This document shows positions 1 through 9,839 of a stretch of DNA of 64,000 bases, one piece after another; within the stretch, counting starts at the first letter, position 1; each line of letters starts with the position of its first letter. The notes under the pieces were generated by a model that saw only the letters and a list, made by a program, of their open reading frames with translations, did no database searches and had not been told where the DNA came from. The stretch lies in the NCBI RefSeq assembly GCF_027451485.1, contig NZ_DAIDJE010000078.1:1-64000 (forward strand). Reading direction: 5' to 3'. This DNA comes from Bradyrhizobium sp. GTDB taxonomy: Bacteria > Pseudomonadota > Alphaproteobacteria > Rhizobiales > Xanthobacteraceae. A program made the translations under genes and the position numbers.

Positions 1-410
1 ACGACGGGCAAATCACGGGCACATCTTCGCGCGTCTTCCGCCCGCCAGGAGGGGCGTTTCGCGATCGTCACTGAACGTTGGGCGGAAGATGCGGTGGACG
101 CGGCGCGCGCAACAGACGAATGCGCGCTCGCGGACGGCGAAGTCGTGGCGTCCTGATACCTCGACGCTGGTATCAACTCGGTGACGATGCTTGCGCATGG
201 CACTGGGGATGGTGGCAAGAAAGCCCGATCACCAGGGAGACCACGAAGGAAACCGTTAAAACCATTGCGCAGGGAATGCCGGAAGGTTTCGGCGAACCTG
301 TGGTGACTAACTCGTGTGCTTTCTTTCATTGCACGCGAGGCTGCGGGCGAGCCAAACGCCCGGCATTCCCTGCTCCCTCTGATTTCGGGAGACATTGCTT
401 GCAATCACCC
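1..410. repeat. Partial copy of a dispersed Bradyrhizobiaceae intergenic repeat
   Basis: This stretch has no convincing gene. Its wording, with an inverted repeat of GTGTGCTTTCTTT and ACGCGAGGCTGCGGGCG near 313-350 followed by the CCCGGCATTCCCTGCTCCCTCTG block at 358-381, matches from memory a multi-copy element scattered through Bradyrhizobium and Rhodopseudomonas genomes and often mis-annotated as small hypothetical proteins. The copy begins left of the window and fades after about 410. Its function is unknown to me. The overlapping reading frames (for example one running 78-569) are arginine-rich and are treated as non-coding. Confidence 0.55.
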
Positions 411-461
411 GGAGGCGATTTGCCTGGCGGGAATGGCGACGTATGTCCGAGACCTCACGCG

Positions 462-550
462 GTCATTCCGGGGCGCGCGAATCCTTTCTCCAGGTCTTCA
501 TGGGGCGAGATGGAGTCTCAGCTCGATGCCTCGCATCGCCCCGGAATGAC
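462..550. repeat. Palindromic REP-like element, 14-bp perfect terminal inverted repeats
   Basis: GTCATTCCGGGGCG (462-475) is exactly complementary to CGCCCCGGAATGAC (537-550). The 61-bp interior carries no gene. Elements with these ends are common in Bradyrhizobium intergenic DNA (from memory). It may fold into a long hairpin in RNA or cruciform DNA. There is no transposase, so at most it is a non-autonomous element. Confidence 0.7.
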
Positions 551-684
551 AGGGTATCAGGCTGTTTGACATGTGCATCGATTCGACCCGCGCAGGGCCG
601 TCAACCCCGCGGTAACCTGTTTTATTTACCCTTCGCGAACCATGAATCCCGGCCATCGGGGAACGGGTGCGTACAGGCGGCTCC

Positions 685-1164
685 ATGTTGTGTTCGAAGT
701 TGCGTTTGAAGGCTCTCACCTTGGTTGTTCCCCTGGCCGCTGCCGCGTTTTTCGTCCGCGGCAGCCTGCTCTCCACCCCGCACCCCTGCATCGCGGTCGC
801 CAACACATCGGTGGAGATGGCCGAACTGCCCTGGCACGCCGACCTGCATGTCGCCTTCACCGACGATCCGGCGGCCGCGACGGTGCGGGTGGCGATCACC
901 GACAGCGCCGAAGCGGCCGACTTCGCGCTGGTCGACGACAGCGACGCCGCGGAAGTGAGCGCCTGCGAGGCCAATCCCGTCACGCGCGCCGTTTCGATCG
1001 AGGATAGCGCGGCGCGCGGCGCCCCGGTGATTTACCTGACGCATGACGGACCGGCTGACTATCGGATCTTCGTCCGTTCGAAGAGATTTACCCCGCGCGA
1101 GGCGGCCGCGCTCGTCGTCGGCGCGGGCGTCGCCGGGCATCCGCAACGGGCCGCATCGCTCTGA
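685..1164 (+). CDS. Small exported hypothetical protein (159 aa)
   Basis: I do not recognise a named family. The ATG at 685 opens a basic start followed by a hydrophobic run (about residues 9-26) that looks like a signal peptide or membrane anchor. The remainder is an acidic, alanine-rich globular stretch with two cysteines, one near residue 35 and one near 93, which could pair in the periplasm. A GTG at 667 is an alternative start six codons upstream. It lies 160 bp before the hybrid kinase gene on the same strand, so a shared transcript is possible. Codon use fits its neighbours. Function is unknown. Confidence 0.6.
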   Translation: MLCSKLRLKALTLVVPLAAAAFFVRGSLLSTPHPCIAVANTSVEMAELPWHADLHVAFTDDPAAATVRVAITDSAEAADFALVDDSDAAEVSACEANPVTRAVSIEDSAARGAPVIYLTHDGPADYRIFVRSKRFTPREAAALVVGAGVAGHPQRAASL

Positions 1165-1324
1165 TGCCGCGATGGCGCGCTATCGTCAGCGCCTAACGCT
1201 TCATCAACCACGTTCGCAAGCGGCGAACGGAACCGGCGCGCCTTCAAGCACTTCGCAACGCCGAAGGCGGCATCTTCGCGAGCCAACGAACGATGCGCAA
1301 AAAAGAAACTTCAGGTGATCGGCC

Positions 1325-3574
1325 ATGGGGCGGATGATCCGGATCAAATTGCACCTGAGGCGCTTTTCGCGACGTCATCCGTGGATCGCGTTTGCGGTTC
1401 GCTCGTTCACCATCTTCTCCGCCACGTTCGGCGGCGCCTATGGCTTCATCACCGGCAGCCGCTCCGAACATTCCGGCTACGACCCCAACGCTTTCGCGAT
1501 CGGCGCAAGCTTCCTGTTTGCGATCGCCTGTCTCGCGCTCGCCACGGTAAGCATGCGGCTGCGCTTTGTGCACAGGAAGATGCGCAAGATCGCGCTGCAT
1601 AACGAGGCGTTGGCCGACCGCAATTGGGAACTGCAGGAAGCCGAGGAGCGCGCGCGCAGCCTGTTCGAGCAGCAGGGCGACCTGATCGTGCTGCGCGACG
1701 CTGACGGCAGGATCACCTTCGTCAACGACGCCTATTGCGAACTGGCGCGCAAACGCCGCAACGAGCTGATCGGCAGCCGCTTCCAGTTCACCGTGATCGA
1801 ACAGGGCGACAGCGCCATCGAACCGAACGGCACCAGAGTTCATGACCAGCGCATCGAAACCGCGCTGGGTCCACGCTGGATCGCCTGGCGTGAAGCGCTG
1901 GTCCGTTTCGATGCCGGGGCGCCGGCCGAAATGCAAAGCGTCGGCCGCGACGTCACCGACCGCACCGAAACCGAGCGCGCGCTGGCCGAGGCGCGCGACC
2001 AGGCGGACGCCGCCAACCGCGCAAAGTCGCGTTTTCTGGCGATGGCAAGCCACGAGATCCGAACCCCGCTCAACGGCATCCTCGGCATGAGCGGACTTCT
2101 GCTCGACACCGCGCTGACACCGGAGCAGATGACTTACGCCAGGGCGGTGAAAACGTCCGGCGAGGCGCTGCTCGCGCTGATCGAGGAGCTGCTCGATTAT
2201 TCCAAGATCGAGGCCGGCAAGATCGATCTGGAATCGCGCCCCTTCTCGCTCGCCGGCCTGATCGAGGACATCACCGAGTTACTGGCGCCGCGGGCGCAGG
2301 CGCGCAAGCTCGAGATCGCATCCTTCATCGACGACCACCTGCCGGCGCAGGTGATCGGCGATGCCGCGCGCTTGCGGCAGGTGCTGCTCAATCTGGCCGG
2401 CAACGCCATCAAGTTCACCGCGTCAGGCGGCGTGGCGCTGATCGTGGAGCCCGGCATCTGGCCCAACGAAATCGCCTTCGTCGTGCGTGACACCGGCATC
2501 GGCATCGCAGCCGAAGCGCAGGCGCGTATCTTTCGCGAATTCGAACAGGCCGACGACCGTATTGCCCGCAGCTATGGCGGCACCGGCCTCGGCCTTTCCA
2601 TTTCCGAACGCATCGTCAAGCGAATGGGCGGCCGCATCACGCTGGAAAGCGAACCCGGCAAGGGCTCGACCTTCGTGGTCAGCATTCCGCTGGCGGCAAG
2701 CCAGAACGCCCCGCAACCGTTTGCGGCGCCCGATCTTGCCGGCCGCGCAGTGATGCTGGTCGCGCCGCGAGGCATCGAGGCCTCACTGGTGGCGCGGCGG
2801 CTGGAATGCTGGGGCGCGCAGACCTGCGTGGTTGCGGATGCCGATGTGGCGCGGGCGCTGTTGCCGGAGCGGAGCTGGCACGCGGTGCTGCTCGATCATG
2901 CGCTGGGCATCGACACGGTCGAGACGCTGGCCAGCGCAGCGCGGCCGTTCGCCACCCAGCGGATCGTCATGTTCACGCCGGCGACGCGCCAGGAATCGCA
3001 GTTCTCGGCGGCTTCAGCGCTCACCGGCTATCTGGTCAAGCCGCTGCGCGCGGCCTCGCTCGCGGCGCGCCTTGCGAGCCTGCCCGGCGTTTCCGCGCCA
3101 GGTCTGACTGATGAAGCCGTCACCGCGCCGGCGATGATTGCCGAAGCGTTGCCCGCCGTTATCCCGCGCGGGTTCTCGGTGCTGGTCGCCGAAGACAACG
3201 AGATCAACGCGCTGTTGATGCGCTCGCTCCTGACCCGGCTCGGACATCAGGCCGTCATCACCACCAATGGCGAGGAAGCGCTGGAATCCTGGCTGGCGGC
3301 GAAATCTGCCGGTACGCCCTATGATCTCGTGCTGATGGATATTCAGATGCCGGGCCTCGACGGCATCGAGGCCACCAAGCGCATCCGCAGCCATGAAGCC
3401 ATGCAGGCCGGACGGCGGACGCCCATCCTGGCGCTGACCGCGAATACGCTGGTCGAGGACCGTTATGCCTGCTTCGAAGCCGGCATGGACGGCTTTCTGG
3501 TCAAGCCGCTCGACCGCGAGAAGCTCGCCGACGCGCTCGCTGGCCTCGGCGCCACGCCGCATATCGCGGCCTGA
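1325..3574 (+). CDS. Membrane-anchored PAS hybrid histidine kinase with two receiver domains
   Basis: A 749-aa sensor kinase. Two hydrophobic segments (about 19-46 and 54-79) anchor it, and a short helical linker leads to a PAS domain (about 108-215). HisKA follows, with the phospho-acceptor H243 in SHEIRTP, then the ATPase domain with the N box (about 351-365), DTGIGI (389-394) and GGTGLGLS (418-425). The C-terminus has two receiver-like domains. The second (about 617-745) is canonical, with D672 in LMDIQMP and K727 in LVKP. The first (about 474-580) has VAPR where receivers normally have an acidic pair, so it is probably a pseudo-receiver, although D524 and K572 remain. The ligand and partner are unknown, and there is no cognate regulator alongside. 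Confidence 0.92.
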   Translation: MGRMIRIKLHLRRFSRRHPWIAFAVRSFTIFSATFGGAYGFITGSRSEHSGYDPNAFAIGASFLFAIACLALATVSMRLRFVHRKMRKIALHNEALADRNWELQEAEERARSLFEQQGDLIVLRDADGRITFVNDAYCELARKRRNELIGSRFQFTVIEQGDSAIEPNGTRVHDQRIETALGPRWIAWREALVRFDAGAPAEMQSVGRDVTDRTETERALAEARDQADAANRAKSRFLAMASHEIRTPLNGILGMSGLLLDTALTPEQMTYARAVKTSGEALLALIEELLDYSKIEAGKIDLESRPFSLAGLIEDITELLAPRAQARKLEIASFIDDHLPAQVIGDAARLRQVLLNLAGNAIKFTASGGVALIVEPGIWPNEIAFVVRDTGIGIAAEAQARIFREFEQADDRIARSYGGTGLGLSISERIVKRMGGRITLESEPGKGSTFVVSIPLAASQNAPQPFAAPDLAGRAVMLVAPRGIEASLVARRLECWGAQTCVVADADVARALLPERSWHAVLLDHALGIDTVETLASAARPFATQRIVMFTPATRQESQFSAASALTGYLVKPLRAASLAARLASLPGVSAPGLTDEAVTAPAMIAEALPAVIPRGFSVLVAEDNEINALLMRSLLTRLGHQAVITTNGEEALESWLAAKSAGTPYDLVLMDIQMPGLDGIEATKRIRSHEAMQAGRRTPILALTANTLVEDRYACFEAGMDGFLVKPLDREKLADALAGLGATPHIAA

Positions 3575-3781
3575 GTTCGTCGCCTGCGGCAAGGCACGAT
3601 TGCCCGTGCCTGCCTTGACAGCGGCGGCTGATTCCATCGAGCATCGCCGATCTTTTCAAGCATGATCTCCGTGCAGCGCTCAAGCGTTTATCGGGAGGGA
3701 ACCGGTACCCGGTTTGCGCTGACGCGGGCGTGCCGGTCCGGATCATGCGCCAAAGACAAGAAAGGTCACGGGAGGCATTCG

Positions 3782-4840
3782 ATGCAGAGCAGGCTTTTGC
3801 GATTTTTCTTTTTGTCGGTCGCAACATTTCTTGCCGGTATTTCTTTGTTGTCGTCCACCAACGCCCAGGAGCCAAAGCTTGAGGCGACCGACACCATGAT
3901 CCCGTCGGGCGATCCCGGTATCGAGCTCTTCGTGCGCAACAAGCATCTCGCCGGGCAGACGAGCTCGCCCGACAAGATTCTTTTGTTCGTGCACGGCGCG
4001 ACCTATCCGGCCGAAACCGCGTTCGACCTGCCGATTGAAGGCATGTCGATGATGGACCTGATCGCAAGCCGCGGTTACGACGTCTATCTTGTCGACGTCA
4101 GGGGCTATGGTCATTCGACGCGGCCGCCCGAGATGAGCCAGCCGCCGGAAGCCAACAAGCCAATCGTGTCGACGAAAGTCGCCGCCCACGACCTCGGGGC
4201 TGCAGTCGACTACATCCTGCACAAGCGGAAGGTCGCGAAGATCAACGTGATGGGCTGGTCATGGGGCACCTCGATTGCCGGGTCCTACGCCGCGGAGCAC
4301 AACGACAAGGTCGAGAAGCTCGTGCTGTATGCGCCGCAATGGATCCGCAACGAGCCGGCTACGCCGCCGGCGAAGCCGCTGGGCGCTTACCGGCTGGTGT
4401 CGATGGATTCCGCGAAGGCGCGCTGGCTGAAAGGCGTCGCGCCGGACAAGCAGGCCGGCCTGATTCCGCCCGGCGTGTTCGAGGCGTGGGCCAAGGCGAC
4501 CTGGGCAACCGATCCCGACGCCTCCAAACACAATCCGCCGATGCTGCGCGCGCCGAACGGCGTGCTGGAGGACAGCGCCAACAGCTACGGTTCCGGCAAG
4601 GCGCTGTATGATCCCGGCAAGATCACGGTGCCGACGCTGCTGCTGCACGCCGAGTGGGATGCCGACCTTCCGTCCTATCAGGCGCAGGGTTATTTCGCCC
4701 ACCTGACGCATACGCCTTACAAACGGCTGATCGAGCTTTCAGAAGGAACGCACACGGTGATGATGGAAAAGAACCGCATGCAGTTCTTCCACGAACTGAT
4801 GGGCTTCCTCGACGAGGAAAGGCCGCTGGCGCTCAAGTGA
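3782..4840 (+). CDS. Exported alpha/beta hydrolase
   Basis: A 352-aa protein starting at the ATG at 3782, which has GGGAGG about 8 nt upstream. The frame stays open to 3662, but the extra residues lack signal-peptide character. Residues 1-28 form a signal peptide (hydrophobic core RFFFLSVATFLAGISLL, cut near TNA-QE), so it should act in the periplasm. The fold is shown by LFVHGATYP (oxyanion region), the nucleophile elbow GWSWGTS, an acid in HAEWDADLP and a histidine in EGTHTVMM near the end, giving a complete Ser-Asp-His triad. The substrate cannot be told from sequence. The gene is monocistronic and converges on coaA across a palindromic repeat. Confidence 0.85.
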   Translation: MQSRLLRFFFLSVATFLAGISLLSSTNAQEPKLEATDTMIPSGDPGIELFVRNKHLAGQTSSPDKILLFVHGATYPAETAFDLPIEGMSMMDLIASRGYDVYLVDVRGYGHSTRPPEMSQPPEANKPIVSTKVAAHDLGAAVDYILHKRKVAKINVMGWSWGTSIAGSYAAEHNDKVEKLVLYAPQWIRNEPATPPAKPLGAYRLVSMDSAKARWLKGVAPDKQAGLIPPGVFEAWAKATWATDPDASKHNPPMLRAPNGVLEDSANSYGSGKALYDPGKITVPTLLLHAEWDADLPSYQAQGYFAHLTHTPYKRLIELSEGTHTVMMEKNRMQFFHELMGFLDEERPLALK

Positions 4841-4843
4841 AAC

Positions 4844-4891
4844 AAGCATGAGCCGGAAAATGGGAGCCGGTCTTCCGAAAAGATCGTGCTT
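4844..4891. repeat. Palindromic intergenic repeat between convergent genes
   Basis: AAGCATGAG at 4844 pairs with ATCGTGCTT ending at 4891 (one mismatch), around a GCCGGAAAA / TTCCGAAAAG core. I recognise this as the very common rhizobial intergenic palindrome built on GGAAAAGTGGGAACCGGTTTTCC. It lies between the convergent hydrolase and coaA genes, where its hairpin could end transcription from both sides. There is no T tract. Confidence 0.6.
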
Positions 4892-4904
4892 CAAGTAAGA
4901 AGGT

Positions 4905-5861
4905 TCAGAGCCGGCGCAGCGCCACCGTTTCGACCACGTGGTCGGCGCCCTTCTTCAGGATCAGCGTGGCGCGCGGCCGGGTGGGCAGGATGTTGTCCTC
5001 AAGGTTGGCAAGGTTGGTGCGTTCCCAGATCGCGGTCGCGGTCGCGGTCGCTTCGTCGTCGGACAACAGCGCGTAGCGGTGGAAATACGATCTCGGATCG
5101 GTGAATGCGGTGTCGCGCAGCGCCAGAAAGCGCTTTACGAACCATTGCCGCAGCACAGGTTCCTCTGCGTCGATATAGACAGAGAAATCGAAGAAGTCGG
5201 AGACGACGGGCACGGCCTTGCCGTCGCGCGGCAGCGGCCCGGTCTGCAGCACGTTGACTCCTTCGACGATAAGAATGTCTGGACGATCAACCTCGATCCA
5301 TTGGTTCGGAACGATGTCATAGGTCAAGTGCGAATAGACCGGTGCACGCACCTTGGCGCGTCCGGACTTGATGTCGCTCAGAAACTCCAGGAGGAGCGGC
5401 AGATCGTAGCTTTCGGGAAACCCCTTTTTCTGCATCAAGCCCTGCTGTTCGAGCACGGCCTTGGGATAGAGAAACCCGTCCGTCGTCACCATCTCGACCT
5501 TCGGTTGCGGCGACCAGCGGGCCAGCATCGCCTGCAGCACGCGCGCGGTGGTGGACTTGCCGACGGCGACCGATCCGGCGACGCCGATGATATAGGGCAC
5601 CTTGCGGTCGCGAATCCCCAAAAATTGCCGCTGCGCATAATACAGCCGCTGCGTGGCGTCGACGTAGATCGACAACAGGCGCGACAGCGGCAGATAGATG
5701 TCCTCGACCTCTTTGATGTCCAGCCGGTCATGCAGCGAACGCAGCTTGTCGAACTCGCCGGGCTCCAGCGTCATCGGCGTATCATTGCGCAGCGCCGCCC
5801 ACTGCTTGCGCGTGAAGAGACGGTAAGGATTATACCTCTGATCCGGTGCCCTGATATCCAT
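4905..5861 (-). CDS. coaA: Type I pantothenate kinase
   Basis: A 318-aa cytoplasmic kinase that phosphorylates pantothenate in the first and rate-setting step of coenzyme A synthesis. The P-loop [15 protein letters not shown] (about residues 93-107) is typical of bacterial type I CoaA, followed by VTTDGFLYP (substrate binding), YDIVP and [11 protein letters not shown]. Length agrees with the family (about 310-320). It is the last gene of the minus-strand his cluster, 18 bp after hisE, so it is probably co-transcribed. Type I enzymes are classically inhibited by CoA. Confidence 0.97.
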   Translation of the reverse strand: MDIRAPDQRYNPYRLFTRKQWAALRNDTPMTLEPGEFDKLRSLHDRLDIKEVEDIYLPLSRLLSIYVDATQRLYYAQRQFLGIRDRKVPYIIGVAGSVAVGKSTTARVLQAMLARWSPQPKVEMVTTDGFLYPKAVLEQQGLMQKKGFPESYDLPLLLEFLSDIKSGRAKVRAPVYSHLTYDIVPNQWIEVDRPDILIVEGVNVLQTGPLPRDGKAVPVVSDFFDFSVYIDAEEPVLRQWFVKRFLALRDTAFTDPRSYFHRYALLSDDEATATATAIWERTNLANLEDNILPTRPRATLILKKGADHVVETVALRRL

Positions 5862-5879
5862 GACGCCTATCCAGCTGGA

Positions 5880-6203
5880 CTAATCGCGCTTGCGCGCGGC
5901 CTTTTCCTCAAGACCGGACATCCCGGTGCGGCTTTGCAGCGTTGCCTCGACTTCCTCAAGCCGAACGCCTCGCGATTTCAACAGCACCAGCAGATGAAAC
6001 AGCACGTCGGCGCTTTCGGCGATCAGGTGGTCGCGGCTGGCGCCGACCGCGGCGATCACGGTTTCGACCGCCTCCTCGCCGAACTTCTTGGCGCAATGCT
6101 CCGGTCCCTTGTCCAGCAGCTTGCGGGTATACGAAGTCGCGCCGCCAGATGCGGCTCGGGCGTCGATGATGCTGACCAGGTCTTGGAGTGAAAAACGCGA
6201 CAT
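5880..6203 (-). CDS. hisE: Phosphoribosyl-ATP pyrophosphatase
   Basis: HisE performs step 2 of histidine synthesis, hydrolysing phosphoribosyl-ATP to phosphoribosyl-AMP. The MazG-like all-alpha fold and its metal ligands show in KFGEEAVETVIAA and in ESADVLFH. The start at 6203 gives 107 aa (MSRFSLQDL...), the usual length in this family. An ATG at 6269 would add 22 residues and has a better ribosome site (GGAAG about 7 nt upstream), so the true start is uncertain. It lies between hisF and coaA in the his operon. HisI, which catalyses the next step, is not in the window. Confidence 0.95.
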   Translation of the reverse strand: MSRFSLQDLVSIIDARAASGGATSYTRKLLDKGPEHCAKKFGEEAVETVIAAVGASRDHLIAESADVLFHLLVLLKSRGVRLEEVEATLQSRTGMSGLEEKAARKRD

Positions 6204-6294
6204 CAATTCGAACTCGGCTTCAAACCCCGCAGGCACCAGGCGGCTCAGGACGCCAAGTGCCCCTGACATGTAGCACTTCCGTCAGGAAGAGTCG

Positions 6295-7071
6295 TCAGGG
6301 ATCGAGCCGCATGGCCAGGCCGGCGCGGGCCATGTGGTCCTTGGCTTGCCGAATGGTAAATTCGCCAAAATGGAAGATGGAGGCGGCAAGCACCGCCGTC
6401 GCGTGCCCTTCGCGGATGCCATCGACCAGATGGTCGAGATTGCCGACTCCGCCGGAAGCGATCACCGGCACCTTGACGCTGTCGGCGATCGCGCGCGTCA
6501 GCGGCAGGTCGAACCCCTGCTTGGTGCCGTCGCGATCCATCGAGGTGAGGAGGATTTCGCCGGCGCCGAGCGAAACCACCTCCTGCGCGTACTCGATGGC
6601 GTCGATGCCGGTCGCCTTGCGCCCGCCATGGGTAAATATCTCCCAGCGGTCCGAGCCGCCGGGGCGTTTCACGCGCTTGGCGTCAATGGCAACCACGATG
6701 CATTGGTCGCCGAATTTTTCGGCCGCTTCCTTGACGAATTCGCGCCTGACCACTGCGGCCGAGTTGATCGAGACCTTGTCGGCGCCGGAACGCAGCAGCG
6801 TGTTGATGTCGTCGACCATGCGCACGCCGCCGCCGACCGTGAGCGGCATGAAGCAGGCTTCCGCCGTGCGCCGGACCACGTCCAGCATGATGCCGCGGTT
6901 TTCATGAGTCGCGGTGATGTCGAGAAAGCAAAGCTCGTCGGCGCCGGCGGCGTCATACGCAATAGCGGCCTCCACCGGGTCGCCGGCGTCGCGCAGATCG
7001 ACGAAGTTGATGCCTTTGACGACGCGCCCGTCTTTCACGTCGAGACAAGGGATCACGCGAACCTTGAACAT
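6295..7071 (-). CDS. hisF: Imidazole glycerol phosphate synthase, cyclase subunit
   Basis: A 258-aa TIM barrel that, with HisH, converts PRFAR and glutamine-derived ammonia to imidazole glycerol phosphate and AICAR. The two catalytic aspartates are in place: D11 ([10 protein letters not shown]) and D130 (VVAIDAKR). The phosphate-binding loops TVGGGVR and IASGGVGN are present. It lies 8 bp after hisA on the minus strand, within one operon. Full length and ordinary. Confidence 0.98.
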   Translation of the reverse strand: MFKVRVIPCLDVKDGRVVKGINFVDLRDAGDPVEAAIAYDAAGADELCFLDITATHENRGIMLDVVRRTAEACFMPLTVGGGVRMVDDINTLLRSGADKVSINSAAVVRREFVKEAAEKFGDQCIVVAIDAKRVKRPGGSDRWEIFTHGGRKATGIDAIEYAQEVVSLGAGEILLTSMDRDGTKQGFDLPLTRAIADSVKVPVIASGGVGNLDHLVDGIREGHATAVLAASIFHFGEFTIRQAKDHMARAGLAMRLDP

Positions 7072-7079
7072 GGATACTC

Positions 7080-7820
7080 CTACGCCGCCGCCCGCGCGCT
7101 GCGGATCAGCTTCAGCGCTGCTACAGGATCGAGACGGCCGTCATAGAGCGCACGGCCGACAATGGCGCCGGCGAGCTTCTTGGCACGCGGGTCAAGCAGC
7201 GCCTTCACGTCGTCGATCGACGCGAATCCGCCGGAGGCGATGACAGGAATGGAAATGCTGTTCGCCAGCTCGATGGTGGCATCGAGGTTGAGGCCTTTCA
7301 GAAGCCCATCGCGCGCGATGTCGGTAAAGATGATCGCGGCAACGCCGGCATCCTCGAAGCGCTGCGCAATATCGAGCGCTCTGACCTCGGAGGTTTCAGC
7401 CCAGCCTTCGACCGCGACCCTGCCGTCGCGCGCATCGAGGCCCACAGCCACGCGGCCGGGAAACCTTTTCGCCGCGCTCTTGACCAGCTCGGGATCGCGC
7501 ACCGCGGCGGTGCCGACGATCACCCGCGTGATGCCTTTTTCGAGCCAGGCCTCGACTGTTTTCAGGTCACGGATGCCGCCGCCCAGTTGCACCGGCATGG
7601 TGATTTTCGCGAGCATCGCCTCGACGGCGTGCGCGTTCACCGGCTTGCCGGCGAAGGCGCCATCAAGATCGACGACATGGAGATATTCGAATCCTTGCGC
7701 GGCGAAGCTTGCCGCCTGTGCCGCAGGGTCGAGATTGAAGACGGTCGAGCGCGCCATATCGCCCTGCTCCAGGCGCACGCACTGCCCGTTTTTCAGATCG
7801 ATGGCTGGAAAAAGAATCAC
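7080..7820 (-). CDS. hisA: ProFAR isomerase
   Basis: A TIM-barrel isomerase (246 aa) that converts ProFAR to PRFAR in histidine synthesis. The catalytic pair D8 ([11 protein letters not shown]) and D129 ([10 protein letters not shown]) is conserved when translation starts at the GTG at 7820. That codon overlaps the hisH stop as GTGA, which suggests translational coupling. A GTG three codons upstream (7829) is an alternative. The QLGGGIRD and ASGGFAS phosphate loops are present. Because hisA and hisF share the half-barrel repeat, the D8/D129 pattern and position confirm which is which. Confidence 0.97.
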   Translation of the reverse strand: MILFPAIDLKNGQCVRLEQGDMARSTVFNLDPAAQAASFAAQGFEYLHVVDLDGAFAGKPVNAHAVEAMLAKITMPVQLGGGIRDLKTVEAWLEKGITRVIVGTAAVRDPELVKSAAKRFPGRVAVGLDARDGRVAVEGWAETSEVRALDIAQRFEDAGVAAIIFTDIARDGLLKGLNLDATIELANSISIPVIASGGFASIDDVKALLDPRAKKLAGAIVGRALYDGRLDPVAALKLIRSARAAA

Positions 7821-8467
7821 GGCTTCCACTTCAAGAAGTTGGAGATCAAGGCGAGCCCGAAGCGCTGGCTCTTTTCGGGGTGGAATTGCGTACCAATCGC
7901 GGTGTCGCGGGCAACGATCGCCGTCACCGGGCCGCCATAGTCGGCGCGCGCCAGCACATCGGCTTCGTTGACGGCATTGAGGTGATAGGAGTGCACGAAA
8001 TAGGCGTGCCTGCCCTTTGGCCCCAGCGGCAAACGCTCAAGCACGGCGTGTTCGGCCACCAGATCGAGCGTATTCCAGCCCATATGCGGAATCTTCAGGC
8101 TCTCATCGCGCGGCGAAATTTTCTCGACATCGCCGGCGATCCAGTTGAAGCCGTCGGTCGTGACGTATTCCTTGCCGCGCGTTGCCATCAGCTGCATACC
8201 GACGCAGATGCCGAAAAACGGCCGCGCCTTATGGCGAACGGCTTCCGTCAGCGCGTCAACCATGCCGTCCAGCGCATCGAGGCCACGACGGCAATCGGCA
8301 AACGCGCCGACGCCGGGCAGCACGATGCGGTTGGCGCGATACACGGTATCGGGATCGCGCGTGACTACGATCTTGTCCGGACTCTCCATGCTGCGGCTGG
8401 CGCGCTCGAATGCTTTCGCCGCCGAGTGCAGGTTGCCGGAACCGTAATCGATGATCGCGACACTCAC
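7817..8467 (-). CDS. hisH: Imidazole glycerol phosphate synthase, glutamine amidotransferase subunit
   Basis: A 216-aa class I glutaminase that supplies ammonia to HisF. The triad is visible: C88 in [11 protein letters not shown], with H196 and E198 in GTQFHPEKS. The start PGVGAFADC region forms the oxyanion strand. The ATG at 8467 overlaps the stop of the DUF2628 gene (ATGA), and the 3' end overlaps hisA, so the three genes are tightly coupled. Length is normal. Confidence 0.98.
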   Translation of the reverse strand: MSVAIIDYGSGNLHSAAKAFERASRSMESPDKIVVTRDPDTVYRANRIVLPGVGAFADCRRGLDALDGMVDALTEAVRHKARPFFGICVGMQLMATRGKEYVTTDGFNWIAGDVEKISPRDESLKIPHMGWNTLDLVAEHAVLERLPLGPKGRHAYFVHSYHLNAVNEADVLARADYGGPVTAIVARDTAIGTQFHPEKSQRFGLALISNFLKWKP

Positions 8468-8994
8468 CTTGGCGCTCCCGGTTCCGGAAACAGACCGATG
8501 ATATCGTCGCGCGGCAGTGGCGGCGGCTTGGAGAAGGCCTGGCCTGGGACATCCCGCGTCGGCGGCGGACCGCCGCGATCAACCGCCGGCTGGTCATTGC
8601 CGGTTATGCGTTGCCGTGCGGTCCAGCGGTCGAAGAAGCGGCGCTCAGCGCCCTCCTCATCGTCGGCGACCACGATATCAATCTGCCGCCAGTTGCGCCG
8701 CGACAATGTCCAGCGTTTGAGGCTGGCGGCCTCGAAGCCCAGAAGCAACGCGAGCAGCACATCGACAAGCAAGACGAGCCCGGCGCCGAAGCCGAGCCGG
8801 ACGAACGCAATGTCGATCGCCGTCATCAGCACGATCCAGCCGATCATCGCCAGCCAAAGGCGATGCCACGCGAGCCACACCACGCCAAGGATCGCGGCCC
8901 AGACATGAAAGCCGTCACGGACGAAGGCGAAGCGGTCGGTCGCGCGGAAATCCAGGTTGCTCACCACGGGGGCGTGAACGGTATAGACCGGCAT
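8464..8994 (-). CDS. DUF2628 membrane protein in the his operon
   Basis: A 176-aa protein starting at the ATG at 8994, with GGAGAG 5 nt upstream. The open frame upstream to 9213 is a shadow of hisB. The N-terminal half (MPVYTVH... [10 protein letters not shown]) matches my memory of DUF2628. It has two to three hydrophobic segments (about 35-55, 58-75 and 76-95) in which aromatic residues predominate, then a basic, proline-rich cytoplasmic tail. It is inserted between hisB and hisH with ATGA coupling to hisH. No catalytic motif is visible, and a link to histidine synthesis is suggested only by position. Confidence 0.8.
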   Translation of the reverse strand: MPVYTVHAPVVSNLDFRATDRFAFVRDGFHVWAAILGVVWLAWHRLWLAMIGWIVLMTAIDIAFVRLGFGAGLVLLVDVLLALLLGFEAASLKRWTLSRRNWRQIDIVVADDEEGAERRFFDRWTARQRITGNDQPAVDRGGPPPTRDVPGQAFSKPPPLPRDDIIGLFPEPGAPR

Positions 8995-9026
8995 TCTTAC
9001 TCTCCGCCGAGAATCGGACCTCCAGG

Positions 9027-9620
9027 TCAGCCGCCGAGCTGACCCTTGGTCGATGGCACCTCGCCTGCCGCGCGCGGGTCGATGGCAACTGCCGTCCGCA
9101 GCGCCCGCGCCAGGCCCTTGAAGCAGGACTCGGCAATGTGATGGCTGTTCTCGCCATATAGGGTTTCGACGTGCAAAGTCACCCCGGCATTCATCGCGAA
9201 CGCATTGAACCATTCGCGCACCAGCTCGGTGTCGAATTCGCCAACCTTGTCGCGCGGAAACTCGGCCTTGAAGACCAGCACCGGGCGGCCCGAAATATCG
9301 ATCACGACCCGCGACAGCGTTTCGTCCATCGGCATATGGACGCTGGCGTAGCGATTGATGCCGGCCATGGTTCCCAGCGCCTGCTTCACAGCCTGCCCCA
9401 GAGCAATGCCGACGTCTTCAGTCGTGTGGTGGTAATCGACGTGCAGGTCGCCCGTCGCCTTCACGGTGATGTCGATGCGGGAATGGCGGGCCAGAAGATC
9501 AAGCATATGGTCGAAGAAACCGATCCCGGTCGCGACGTTGGACACGCCCGACCCGTCGAGATTCACCGTCACTTCGATATCGGTCTCTTTCGTCTTGCGC
9601 TTAATGGTGGCGCTACGCAT
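9027..9620 (-). CDS. hisB: Imidazoleglycerol-phosphate dehydratase
   Basis: A 197-aa monofunctional dehydratase that converts imidazole glycerol phosphate to imidazole acetol phosphate. The diagnostic metal-binding histidine motifs are seen twice: FFDHML...HS and DYHHTTED, plus ENSHHIAE and [13 protein letters not shown] spacing. The start at 9620 is set by AGAAGG about 7 nt upstream. Upstream in-frame codons to 9683 are unlikely. It is the first gene of the minus-strand his cluster and is divergent from hslV across 219 bp that must hold both promoters. Confidence 0.97.
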   Translation of the reverse strand: MRSATIKRKTKETDIEVTVNLDGSGVSNVATGIGFFDHMLDLLARHSRIDITVKATGDLHVDYHHTTEDVGIALGQAVKQALGTMAGINRYASVHMPMDETLSRVVIDISGRPVLVFKAEFPRDKVGEFDTELVREWFNAFAMNAGVTLHVETLYGENSHHIAESCFKGLARALRTAVAIDPRAAGEVPSTKGQLGG

Positions 9621-9787
9621 GAGCATCCTTCTCCAGACCAACTCATTGGCCGAAAACGCGGTTCTTTTAACAGGCCCCTCCATGCTTCGCTACTGCGGGA
9701 CGCCGCTGTGGGAGGGTGACTTGAGCCTATGGTGACCAAAATCCGGCTCCCTCGCCCGTCTAAAAGTCTGGCCGGCTAGGGCGTCGA

Positions 9788-9816
9788 GTTGTAACCACGC
9801 GCGCCTGCCCCTAGAT
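9788..9816 (+). promoter_or_regulatory. Possible heat-shock (RpoH-type) promoter for hslVU
   Basis: GTTGTA (9788-9793) and CCCCTAGAT (9808-9816), separated by 14 nt, resemble an alphaproteobacterial sigma-32 promoter (CTTG... and CYTATNT). They lie 24 bp before the hslV start. HslVU is a classical heat-shock operon, which makes the assignment reasonable, but the match is partial. Confidence 0.3.
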
Positions 9817-9839
9817 GTGGCGAGGTCGAGAGGTATTCC

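Noticed and set aside
78..569. 163-aa reading frame at the left edge
   Set aside because: Arginine-rich, low complexity, and inside the dispersed repeat. Typical spurious frame.
4938..6191. 417-aa frame antisense to coaA and hisE
   Set aside because: Opposite to well-supported genes with full motifs, and no recognisable domain. An effect of high GC.
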